Assembly (NCBI GenBank): GCA_003451585.1
Contig: DMEU01000023.1
Span: forward strand, 14,674-78,673
Length of the DNA: 64,000 bases
Direction of reading: 5' to 3'
Source: Candidatus Omnitrophota bacterium
GTDB lineage: Bacteria; Omnitrophota; Gorgyraeia; Velamenicoccales; Velamenicoccaceae
The notes under the pieces were generated by a model, which was not told the DNA's origin, searched no databases, and was given only the letters and a program-made list of their open reading frames with translations. Below, in pieces: positions 16,279 through 23,004 of this stretch (within the stretch, counting starts at the first letter, position 1; the number at the start of each line of letters is the position of its first letter). The position numbers and the translations under genes are program-made.

Positions 16279-16953
16279 TTATGCGCCTTGACCGCTAATA
16301 ACCGTCCACTCTCCATTAGGATAGACCGCGACCTCAAACAACGCCGGCGCAAACGGGCCTCCCGGATATGCGGCAGAATAGTCCAGATTAAGCCAATAAC
16401 CTTGCTGGTCCTTATGAAAATGGACCCCCTTATAGTTTTCGATAATGGCCAACTCCTCTACGATGCCCCTGGCATGCTCCGGGTTATCTGAGACATAGAC
16501 CTCACAGTAGGCATGGGCGCTGTCTTTGGCGTAAGCAAGGACGACCCTTGCGGAACCGCCTATTGCCTCTATGGATGATGCCATCAAAATAGCAAAATCG
16601 TCGCAGTCGCCGGTTAAATTAGCCTCTACACTCTCAAAGGCAGGGGCGAAATACTCAAAACCGCGCGGGTCGTTAGCATAATTCCAATTGCCTTTCAGGT
16701 AAGACCAGATAGCGCTGACTTGGCCAAAATTATATTCACCGCTGGAAAGACCCGCCATTCTTAAGGCGAACGCCCTGACCTTCGGATGCAAAGGCGTGAT
16801 TGCCTCTTTAATGGAAAAAGCGGCCTGGTCCCACCGCCGCTCTTCCAATTTTTGCCTCTCTTCGCGCTCCTCCTGCCTGGCGCGCTCTTGAGCAGGGCTC
16901 CAACAACCTGCCAACAAAACAAATAATAATACCGTCCCCCTGGCGCTCATCAT
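16279..16953 (-). CDS. Transglutaminase-like lipoprotein
   Basis: A 224-residue protein with a signal peptide ending in the lipobox LLAGC, an Arg/Glu-rich linker of about 25 residues and a transglutaminase-like domain. The catalytic triad is visible as Cys in TGDCDDFAIL, His in SAHAYCEVYV and Asp in WLNLDYSA. Such periplasmic papain-fold domains act as peptidases or amidases on peptides or the envelope. RBS GGAGGG lies upstream. It is separated from the downstream membrane-protein gene by about 90 bp. Substrate unknown. Confidence 0.8.
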   Translation of the reverse strand: MMSARGTVLLFVLLAGCWSPAQERARQEEREERQKLEERRWDQAAFSIKEAITPLHPKVRAFALRMAGLSSGEYNFGQVSAIWSYLKGNWNYANDPRGFEYFAPAFESVEANLTGDCDDFAILMASSIEAIGGSARVVLAYAKDSAHAYCEVYVSDNPEHARGIVEELAIIENYKGVHFHKDQQGYWLNLDYSAAYPGGPFAPALFEVAVYPNGEWTVISGQGA

Positions 16954-17028
16954 CCTGATCGTCCCTCCGGATTTCTGTATAACTCCGAATTATCCCCTTG
17001 TCAATAAAGGTTTTAAGGAATCAAAATA

Positions 17029-17053
17029 AAAGGGCCCCAAAAAACGGGCCCTT
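17029..17053 (-). terminator. Intrinsic terminator after the nucleotidyltransferase pair
   Basis: Stem aagggccc/gggccctt with an 8-nt loop; on the minus strand it is followed by TTATTTT. It lies downstream of the minus-strand gene ending at 17113. Confidence 0.8.
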
Positions 17054-17112
17054 CTTACTAAAAGCTCAACCTATATGACGAGTTTCACAATTAATTCATT
17101 CCTTTAAAACTG

Positions 17113-17568
17113 CTATCTTTTTCTCTTTGACATCAATATAGAGATATCAACATTATCCTGCTTACGCCCGGATTTTTTCTTATTTTTTATCAACTCGTCG
17201 AATCCTATAAATATCACTTTTTGTTTTCCGTAAGAACCGGTAGCTCTATTTTTCCACACCTCCTTAAAATCACAGCCATCTATGGAGGTTAACAAGTCAA
17301 TCCGTACCGGTTCGTAACCGAGCTGAATGATTTTTCCCTTTCGGATTAAATCTTTTTCTTCAAGGGTTAAACTTTTGAACCCAAATTCTGCAAGCGATTT
17401 TATTATTCTATGAGCGTTATCTTTATCAGGCTCTACGAAGATATCCATATCCTTCGTATATCTTGGCTCCCCATAAAAAGCAACGGCGTAAGCGCCGACA
17501 ATACAATATCTTACTTTGTTTTTGTTAAATAATTTTAATAACTCTTCGAAGTCCTTTTCCGTTTTCAA
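17113..17568 (-). CDS. Nucleotidyltransferase-fold protein (MNT/AbiEii-like)
   Basis: A 151-residue protein with the nucleotidyltransferase pattern GAYAVAFYGEPRYTKDMDIFVE split as the glycine-containing helix (GAYAVAFYG) and the metal-binding D-x-D-like strand (KDMDIFV), plus a later acidic strand VRIDLLT. Such proteins are often parts of toxin-antitoxin or abortive infection modules. It overlaps the small upstream gene by 44 bp, showing tight coupling. Substrate and role as toxin or antitoxin are not clear. Confidence 0.75.
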   Translation of the reverse strand: MKTEKDFEELLKLFNKNKVRYCIVGAYAVAFYGEPRYTKDMDIFVEPDKDNAHRIIKSLAEFGFKSLTLEEKDLIRKGKIIQLGYEPVRIDLLTSIDGCDFKEVWKNRATGSYGKQKVIFIGFDELIKNKKKSGRKQDNVDISILMSKRKR

Positions 17569-17722
17569 TTTTTGAAGCCCTCAGCTTATGGTAAACTTCT
17601 CGCAAAAACTGCATAGTACCTATCCGTTCCGATCTCGACATCTTAGCATAATAAGCGGAATCAAACTCTGCAGCCTCTCGAAACGAGTTCGCCTTATTTA
17701 TCCATATCTTTTTCATGTTCAT
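17525..17722 (-). CDS. Small partner of the nucleotidyltransferase
   Basis: A 65-residue protein (MKKIWINKANSF, AEFDSAYYAKMS, then REVYHKLR and GLRRVIKII) that resembles small proteins I have seen next to such nucleotidyltransferases in other genomes. Its 3' end overlaps the nucleotidyltransferase gene by 44 bp. The start may be the first or third codon (both Met). Probably one half of a two-gene module; function unknown. Confidence 0.6.
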   Translation of the reverse strand: MNMKKIWINKANSFREAAEFDSAYYAKMSRSERIGTMQFLREVYHKLRASKIENGKGLRRVIKII

Positions 17723-17747
17723 ATTATATCATATTTATCAGCAAAAG

Positions 17748-17780
17748 GAAAACGCCTACCGTTAAAACGATAGGCGTTTT
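17748..17780. terminator. Bidirectional terminator-like hairpin
   Basis: aaaacgcct pairs with aggcgtttt, extended by a further 3 bp past one mismatch, with T runs on both strands. It lies between the antitoxin gene end (17916) and the start of the small gene at 17722, about 130 bp from the former. Confidence 0.7.
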
Positions 17781-17915
17781 CTCTACATTTATGGCCCCAA
17801 ATACACCTATCGTTATAAATGGGTGACACTACTTGTGAGAATGAAACGCTGACGCGAGGCACACGGAAAGAAAATGATTGAGCTAGGATATAAGCTATGC
17901 CCTATTTTTCAAGAA

Positions 17916-18221
17916 CTAAGCAATTTTCAGTGAAAATTTCAAGGTATTTAACACTTGCATAACAGTTGAAAGCTTTGGATCGGCATGTTCAGAAAGTGCC
18001 CGGTATAAGTTCTCACGGTTAAGTCCTGTTTCTCTAGAAAGCTTACTGAAACCACCATGCACCCGCGCTGCTACAGAAAGTGCTGAAAGAAAAGCTTTTT
18101 CATCGCCATCCTTTTGATATTCTTCAAGAGCGACTTGAATATAGCTCTTTAGCTCATTCGGATGTTTTTTGTAACGTTCGATCTGCACTTCATCAAATGT
18201 CCTAAATTTTCTTTTGCTCAT
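17916..18221 (-). CDS. HigA-like antitoxin (HTH addiction-module antidote)
   Basis: A 101-residue DNA-binding antitoxin. The C-terminal half is a Cro/C1-type helix-turn-helix (FSKLSRETGLNRENLYRALS), followed by DPKLSTVMQVLNTL, as in the antidotes encoded downstream of HI1419-type toxins. Overlap of 20 bp with the upstream toxin gene and the toxin-first order fit that family. It should neutralise the toxin and repress the operon. Confidence 0.88.
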   Translation of the reverse strand: MSKRKFRTFDEVQIERYKKHPNELKSYIQVALEEYQKDGDEKAFLSALSVAARVHGGFSKLSRETGLNRENLYRALSEHADPKLSTVMQVLNTLKFSLKIA

Positions 18222-18531
18222 GATAATCCCTCCAATAATCTAATGCCTTCTTTATATCTTTATCTTGCGAACTTTTATCTCCGCCCATAAGCAATACTAC
18301 CAGCGCATGCCCATCTTCGCCGCAATAAAGCCTATACCCTTTACCAAAATCCAAACGCAATTCTACAATTCCTTGGAAACGCTTATGATCGCCATAATTA
18401 CCCTGCCTAACCCTATCTATACGCGTTTCAACACGATGCCGCAAGATTCTATCGCGCAAAGAAAACAACCAATCAACAAAAGGCTCTTTATTGTCATGTG
18501 TTTTATAAACTATAACTGTTTTTTCCGTCAT
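18202..18531 (-). CDS. RelE/HigB-like toxin (HI1419-type)
   Basis: A 109-residue toxin of the RelE/ParE superfamily. Landmarks are FVDWLFSL, ILRHRVETRIDRVRQGNYGDHKRF split by short turns, VELRLDFGKGYRLYC and the strand LVVLLMGGDKSSQDKDIKKA. Members cleave ribosome-bound mRNA or otherwise block growth. It precedes and overlaps the antitoxin gene. It lies in the accessory patch just outside the integrated element. Confidence 0.88.
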   Translation of the reverse strand: MTEKTVIVYKTHDNKEPFVDWLFSLRDRILRHRVETRIDRVRQGNYGDHKRFQGIVELRLDFGKGYRLYCGEDGHALVVLLMGGDKSSQDKDIKKALDYWRDYHEQKKI

Positions 18532-18588
18532 CTGCTATAAGTGTAGCTTACAAGCTACATATTGTCAAGACCATTTTATCCCTAATCT

Positions 18589-18906
18589 TCAAGTGCGCTT
18601 CAATACTTCCCTAACAATTATAGCAACTGTATGTTCGCTAATGCCTTTCTTCTTACAATAATCCGATTGTATCCAGTCGGCGAGCAATTTTGTGCCTTTG
18701 CTCGAATTACATCCGGCACAACATCGAGCGATATTTTCCCGAGTTATGATCCTTGCGTCATTAATGATGTGTTCCCAGGTTGCCACATACTTTCGGGATC
18801 CATTACGAGAGACCCCCTCAAGTAACTTAACACCACAATAAACACAAACTTTATCTCGCACCGTAATCTCATCTTCCAAGCTCCTTGGAATACCCCAACG
18901 ATTCAT
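18589..18906 (-). CDS. HNH endonuclease-like protein
   Basis: A small protein of about 105 residues with a zinc-supported HNH motif: CVYC, then ATWEHIINDARI (the histidine and asparagine of the core) and CCAGCNSSKG. I start at the ATG at 18906 because GGAGAGG lies directly upstream; a TTG at 18921 would lie in the terminator stem. Probably a nuclease; whether it is free-standing, a defence protein or a remnant of a mobile element is open. Confidence 0.8.
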   Translation of the reverse strand: MNRWGIPRSLEDEITVRDKVCVYCGVKLLEGVSRNGSRKYVATWEHIINDARIITRENIARCCAGCNSSKGTKLLADWIQSDYCKKKGISEHTVAIIVREVLKRT

Positions 18907-18920
18907 TACCTCTCCAATCA

Positions 18921-18956
18921 AAAACGCCTCGCCCAGACTGCTCTGAACGAGGCGTT
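18921..18956 (-). terminator. Intrinsic terminator, probably the original tRNA-Asn terminator
   Basis: Perfect 9-bp stem aacgcctcg/cgaggcgtt (18923-18931 with 18948-18956); on the minus strand a run of five T follows the stem. It lies 36 bp beyond the left att core. Removing the element would put it just downstream of the 3' end of tRNA-Asn (37209-37284, minus strand), the normal place for a tRNA terminator. Confidence 0.75.
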
Positions 18957-18991
18957 AGCTGAACGACGCCAGGTGCGTCTATTCGTCAACA

Positions 18992-19001
18992 ATGGCTCCC
19001 C
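18992..19001 (+). other. Left attachment core of the element
   Basis: atggctcccc, identical to 37208-37217. In both copies the frame reads Trp-Leu-Pro. A loosely matching cgtcaa also precedes both copies, one base nearer on the right. Chromosomal DNA is inferred to lie to the left, element DNA to the right. Confidence 0.7.
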
Positions 19002-19427
19002 GGACGGTATTCAGATTCTGGCCTGTTATGGCACTTCACCGCGCTTGTGACCGAGCAGGGAAAATGGAACCACCGCATCATTTCCATCGTCCGCGAAGGC
19101 CAGACGCTCGACGAAGCCCGCAGGATACGCCCCAAACCGCCCAAGACCTACCGAAACCCCATCTTCCGAGCCAAGGAATACGCCCGCATGATCGAATCAG
19201 GCCTTGCCAAGAACGAAAGCGACCTTGCCCGCAAGGTAGGCATCTCCCGGGTCCGAATCTGGCAATATACCAGCCTTCTCGAGCTTGACCCCTCGCTGGT
19301 CAAAGCCGTCGAAGCGCTTGGCGATCCCATGCCTAAACGGCTGATCACTGAGCGGCAACTACGGAAAATGCTGAAAGATCCCAAAGAGCAGGATAACTTT
19401 AGAAAAAACCTTCAAGAAATAGCATAG
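19002..19427 (+). pseudogene. Detached C-terminal segment of the element's serine recombinase
   Basis: An open frame runs from 18963 to the TAG at 19425. From the att core it reads WLPGRYSDSGLLWHFTAL, continues through GKWNHRIISIVREGQTLDEA, and includes a helix-turn-helix-like stretch (SDLARKVGISRVRIWQYTSLL) of the ParB/KorB kind. It has no obvious RBS; the first possible start is a GTG at 19047. In the excised circle the recombinase frame (35598-37217, 540 codons) would join this segment in phase and gain 141 residues. Thus it is best seen as the split 3' part of that gene. It might also be translated alone from the GTG as a small DNA-binding protein of 126 residues. Confidence 0.75.
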
Positions 19428-19429
19428 GT

Positions 19430-20419
19430 TCACGCACTACAAAGAAACCAATAACCATCTTTCTGAAACGTTTTCCCGCCTGTAAAATCTCGAGCAAATG
19501 TTTGATTCTCAATAAATACCTCAACCCGTTTATCTACGGGGTAGATATGAATATTGCCGCATTGATTATTTGTAAAGTACGGCAGATTCCGATATTGCCA
19601 AGCTGAATAGGCTAAATGCTCGCTTGGAGCACAGCCAAAAAAAGATATGCGTGGTTTTACTACATCCAAAAAAGAATAATCTCTATCTGACTTGCGGCCA
19701 TGGTGTGGCGCAAATAAAACTGCGGCATTTCTCACAGAACTTGCGTGATTCTTCAGAATATACTCCCAAGTATTATCATTTGAATCACCTGGAAATATTA
19801 TTTGTCCGGCAGAACTGCGATAAGCGACAACATATGAAGCATCATTTATGTCCCCGGTTTCGCCAGCAGATGCGATTAATGCATCATGTGGTGAAATAAT
19901 AGAAAGATAATCGCCATGCCCTTCGCCTTGATCATTATCCGCACTCCAGTATTTACCATGTGAACTTGCCCTTGGTGAAACCACGTTTACAGAAGACGCC
20001 TTACCACTAATAATCTTTTCATAACACTCCCAATCTTCTTTCCTGAAATCAGTTTCTTTCTCGAAATCTGGGGGCTCTCTTCGAACACCACAATCCCAGA
20101 AGTTATGAACCGTTTTCTCGGAAAACAATCGGCCAAGACCATCCATATGATCCATATCCGGATGAGTCAAAATAAAGCGCCATATTTCGGATATTCCACG
20201 CGATGACAAGTATGTTATTGGATTTGTAGGATTATCTCGCATTCTATAGTCGCCCGGAATCCTTTGCGCATAGGAAGACTCTAGCATTTTATCCAAGAAT
20301 GATTTTTCTCCGAGATTGCCACAACAAATATCGATCATGGTTGCTCGACCGCTTGATCGTTCGATGATAAAACAATCTCCTTGTTTAACATTAAGACAAT
20401 GAATCTTCGGATCCGGCAT
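19430..20419 (-). CDS. Metallo-beta-lactamase-fold hydrolase (ComEC-like MBL domain)
   Basis: A 329-residue soluble protein with an MBL fold. Residues 1-35 show the first strands (HCLNVKQGDCFII). The metal motif is H86-P-D88-M-D90-H91 in ILTHPDMDHMDGL, with further ligand candidates in IIFPGDSND and FAPHHGRKS. It resembles the MBL domain of ComEC-type and other nucleic-acid or nucleotide phosphodiesterases. It is the last gene of a three-gene cassette (MBL-sensor, membrane protein, MBL), overlapping the membrane-protein gene by 29 bp. Its role, possibly effector nuclease or cyclic-nucleotide hydrolase, is inferred. It ends only 2 bp from the detached recombinase tail, at the left end of the element. 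Confidence 0.8.
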   Translation of the reverse strand: MPDPKIHCLNVKQGDCFIIERSSGRATMIDICCGNLGEKSFLDKMLESSYAQRIPGDYRMRDNPTNPITYLSSRGISEIWRFILTHPDMDHMDGLGRLFSEKTVHNFWDCGVRREPPDFEKETDFRKEDWECYEKIISGKASSVNVVSPRASSHGKYWSADNDQGEGHGDYLSIISPHDALIASAGETGDINDASYVVAYRSSAGQIIFPGDSNDNTWEYILKNHASSVRNAAVLFAPHHGRKSDRDYSFLDVVKPRISFFGCAPSEHLAYSAWQYRNLPYFTNNQCGNIHIYPVDKRVEVFIENQTFARDFTGGKTFQKDGYWFLCSA

Positions 20420-20870
20420 TTTTGCTATCCTTATTAGCAGTACGGCTTTTTTTAATACCCCAAGTCACCTGAGCTATATCTTCGATTTTCTCGACAAATT
20501 TATCCACATTAAGTCCTGCCGCGAATGCAAAAGCATAAAAAGCTAAATTAGATGGTGATTCAATCTGCCTTGCTTCTAACATTATTAAGCCAGCCTTTAG
20601 GAAGAGAAAGCTGGCGGCACCACAGATAAAGCTTGTTAGTGGACGAAGAAAGTACCAAGGGTACCAGACTTCACTCCACCGCTGAAAAACCGAAGCGTTC
20701 AGATATATTCCCCGTAAACAATACAAAACACCGCCTATGCCACCGGAAATACTACACATTAAAACGAGCTGAACTGTTTCTGGCATGATGATCTTTTTCT
20801 GGATCAACGCCCACAAAGCTATAGCATACAAAGTTAAAATAAAAATTAAATATGCTGAGACCTTTTTCAT
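20391..20870 (-). CDS. Membrane protein of the MBL cassette, three to four transmembrane segments
   Basis: About 159 residues. Hydrophobic helices are visible at YLIFILTLYAIALWALI, VQLVLMCSISGGIGGVLYC, SFICGAASFLFLKAGLIML and NLAFYAFAFAAGL. A short acidic/basic tail follows (VEKIEDIAQVTWGIKK). I start at the ATG at 20870, which has GGGAGG upstream; a longer frame to 20906 is less likely. It sits between the two MBL genes and overlaps the downstream one by 29 bp. I do not recognise the family. It may be a membrane effector or an anchor for the MBL proteins. Confidence 0.7.
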   Translation of the reverse strand: MKKVSAYLIFILTLYAIALWALIQKKIIMPETVQLVLMCSISGGIGGVLYCLRGIYLNASVFQRWSEVWYPWYFLRPLTSFICGAASFLFLKAGLIMLEARQIESPSNLAFYAFAFAAGLNVDKFVEKIEDIAQVTWGIKKSRTANKDSKNAGSEDSLS

Positions 20871-20883
20871 ACACACCTCCCGA

Positions 20884-22281
20884 TTATGCTTTATATCCAT
20901 TGACAACGAATATCTTCGTAATATCTATCTTCTTCTCTTTATTATTAATTCTGCAACGGAGTAGATGCGTCCCTTCGAAAGCAACGTCGCGTCCGAATGT
21001 CAACTTGTCAGTCTTTTCGCTCTTGTCTTTATAATATATCTCTTGGTGACTATGATGTTCCCCGATTCCACCATTTGAAACCTCCCACCATACATCAACT
21101 TGGTCATAGGGGTCGAGTAGACCACCATGAGCATTCGCCATAAATTTTAAGGATGACTTAATCGGGAAATATTCACCGGATTTTTTATTTGTTACGCTCC
21201 CATTAAAAGTCATCTGGCACGAAATATCAAAAGTTGGACTACCGCTACCACCGCGGTTATGAAATCTACTTGGGGTTACAGTCCATTTGCCAGCGCTATC
21301 TATAAAGCCAGAAAAATGGTCTTTTTCCTTTGTAGTATAAACCTGCTTATTAGTGGCTTTATTTTTGTAAATAGCAAGGGCCTCAGAATTAGGATGATGG
21401 AAGTGGTCATAATCACCGCATGAGATCAAAACAATGTCAGGGGAAATATGGGCAATGTGGTCAAGGTATGTCGTTTCCGGGTTAGCTTCTATATCTATAT
21501 GTTCATTTTGCGTTTCATCAGTAAAGAACGACCTCGAGCCATGATGGCTTGCCAATAAGATACTTGTTTTTAAGATCCCCGACCCTCCAAACCCGGGGAC
21601 GATTTTTTCTTTCCATGCTTTCCAATCAGAATCGCTTGTCAGCAACAATGAACGCCCAGCATAATGAATAGATAATACCAATGCTTCCGTATGTTGAATC
21701 TTTGCTTTTTCAACAAGAGAAGCCTTTTCCGGCATATATGCAGATGAGCTGAGACAATAAACTTGCGCACCTCCATAATTTCGAATCGATGAGGTGTTCG
21801 GAACCGGAACAAAAACAGCGCTATCCCCATATTGCTCTATCAATGTTCTGCGTAGTCGCATGTAGTACTGATAATCTGCATCTTGGGTGGTTTCACCGCT
21901 TCGACCGGAATCCCATATTGATTTGATTTGAAAAGCATCATAAACATCACAGAGCCCCCGATAATGATCGAGATCTCTATGTGAATTCACATAAATATCG
22001 ATCCATTGGGCGTTCTGTTTCTTTGACGTATCGTAACGACTAGGTATGTGCTGTCCTAAAAATTTTATTACGTCATCTTTATCACCTTGAGTTACGTTAC
22101 AATCATAGAGCATGGTTGTTTTGTCAGGGAACACAATCAAAACCATTAACCCCTCGCCAACATTTAATACATGGAAGGATAACGGGTTCTTGTCATGCGA
22201 GGTATAAAAAGCTAATGGCTGAAAAAACTTCTGAGCGGCTTCCTTGGCCATTTTCAACAAATCCGTTAATAATTTATCCAA
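20884..22281 (-). CDS. MBL-fold hydrolase with C-terminal AGS-C-like nucleotide sensor domain
   Basis: A 465-residue protein. An amphipathic N-terminus (1-30) precedes an MBL fold with H101-R-D103-L-D105-H106 in NSHRDLDHYRGL, an acidic strand LLTSDSDW (about 213-220) and the His pair H246/H247 in LASHHGSRS. The last 100 residues follow the pattern of the AGS-C (adenylyl/guanylyl cyclase and SMODS C-terminal) sensor domain: FPIKSSLKFMANA, YDQVDVWWEVSNGG (392-405) and AFEGTHLLRCRI near the end. AGS-C domains are predicted nucleotide sensors in CBASS-related conflict systems. The TTG start has GGGAGG at good spacing. It heads the three-gene cassette; no cyclase gene is visible. The MBL-AGS-C reading is by pattern only. 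Confidence 0.7.
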   Translation of the reverse strand: MDKLLTDLLKMAKEAAQKFFQPLAFYTSHDKNPLSFHVLNVGEGLMVLIVFPDKTTMLYDCNVTQGDKDDVIKFLGQHIPSRYDTSKKQNAQWIDIYVNSHRDLDHYRGLCDVYDAFQIKSIWDSGRSGETTQDADYQYYMRLRRTLIEQYGDSAVFVPVPNTSSIRNYGGAQVYCLSSSAYMPEKASLVEKAKIQHTEALVLSIHYAGRSLLLTSDSDWKAWKEKIVPGFGGSGILKTSILLASHHGSRSFFTDETQNEHIDIEANPETTYLDHIAHISPDIVLISCGDYDHFHHPNSEALAIYKNKATNKQVYTTKEKDHFSGFIDSAGKWTVTPSRFHNRGGSGSPTFDISCQMTFNGSVTNKKSGEYFPIKSSLKFMANAHGGLLDPYDQVDVWWEVSNGGIGEHHSHQEIYYKDKSEKTDKLTFGRDVAFEGTHLLRCRINNKEKKIDITKIFVVNGYKA

Positions 22282-22293
22282 AGTAACCTCCCA

Positions 22294-23004
22294 TTAAATC
22301 ACAACCCTTTCCAGCCTTGCCTTGCGCTTTTCCCAATCGGGCATGACCAGCGAAAGAAAGTTATAAAAATGTCTCGTGTGATTGGGATATTTCAAATGGC
22401 ACATCTCGTGCATGATTACGTATTCAATGCAATGTGAGGGTGCCTTGATCAACTCGGTATTCAATCCAATCCTGCCCTTGGTATGAACACAGCTACCCCA
22501 GCGTGATTTCATCGATTTAACATCGATAGCCGGTAATTTTATGCCGTATTTTTCAAGCCGTTCATGACATCGCCCGGCGATTACGGCAAACATCTGCTGG
22601 GCGCGAGATCGATACCACTCGTATACCAATCTTTTGGTTCGCGGTCGGCTATCCACCCGCAGGGAATAAACGAAAATATATTTTCCCTTCAATTTAACAT
22701 CCTGTTTCTTAGCCGACATCACCTTCAAACGATACTGCCGTCCATAGTAATAATGTGTTTCACCGCTAATAAATTGCCTTGGCGGTTCTTTGGGCATATA
22801 TGACTTGAAGTAATTAATTTGCCTCACGATCCACGAAGCGCGCCTCTGAACCTTGCGCAGTACCTTTTCGACCGAAAAGGTATGCGGTGCGCTTACGCCT
22901 ACAGACAAATCCGGCATGACACTAATTCTTAATGCTTTTCGCGGCTTCTGCTCAAGCGAGAAGCGGATTGTTTTCTGTCCGAAGGCAACTGCATGTTCTG
23001 TCAT
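22294..23004 (-). CDS. YgjP-like (DUF45) metallopeptidase
   Basis: A 236-residue zinc peptidase-like protein. The active-site helix is VIMHEMCHLKYPNHTRHFY, with HExxH and a downstream His. Other DUF45 landmarks are KSRWGSC and GRIGLNTELI. The start overlaps the hsdR stop by 4 bp (ATGA), so it is translated with the type I restriction locus. DUF45 genes are often found next to hsdR; their role there is not settled, but proteolytic control of the restriction subunit is a fair guess. Confidence 0.88.
   Translation of the reverse strand: MTEHAVAFGQKTIRFSLEQKPRKALRISVMPDLSVGVSAPHTFSVEKVLRKVQRRASWIVRQINYFKSYMPKEPPRQFISGETHYYYGRQYRLKVMSAKKQDVKLKGKYIFVYSLRVDSRPRTKRLVYEWYRSRAQQMFAVIAGRCHERLEKYGIKLPAIDVKSMKSRWGSCVHTKGRIGLNTELIKAPSHCIEYVIMHEMCHLKYPNHTRHFYNFLSLVMPDWEKRKARLERVVI

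Noticed and set aside
18589..18920. TTG start at 18921 for the HNH gene
   Set aside because: It falls in the terminator stem; the ATG at 18906 has GGAGAGG directly upstream.
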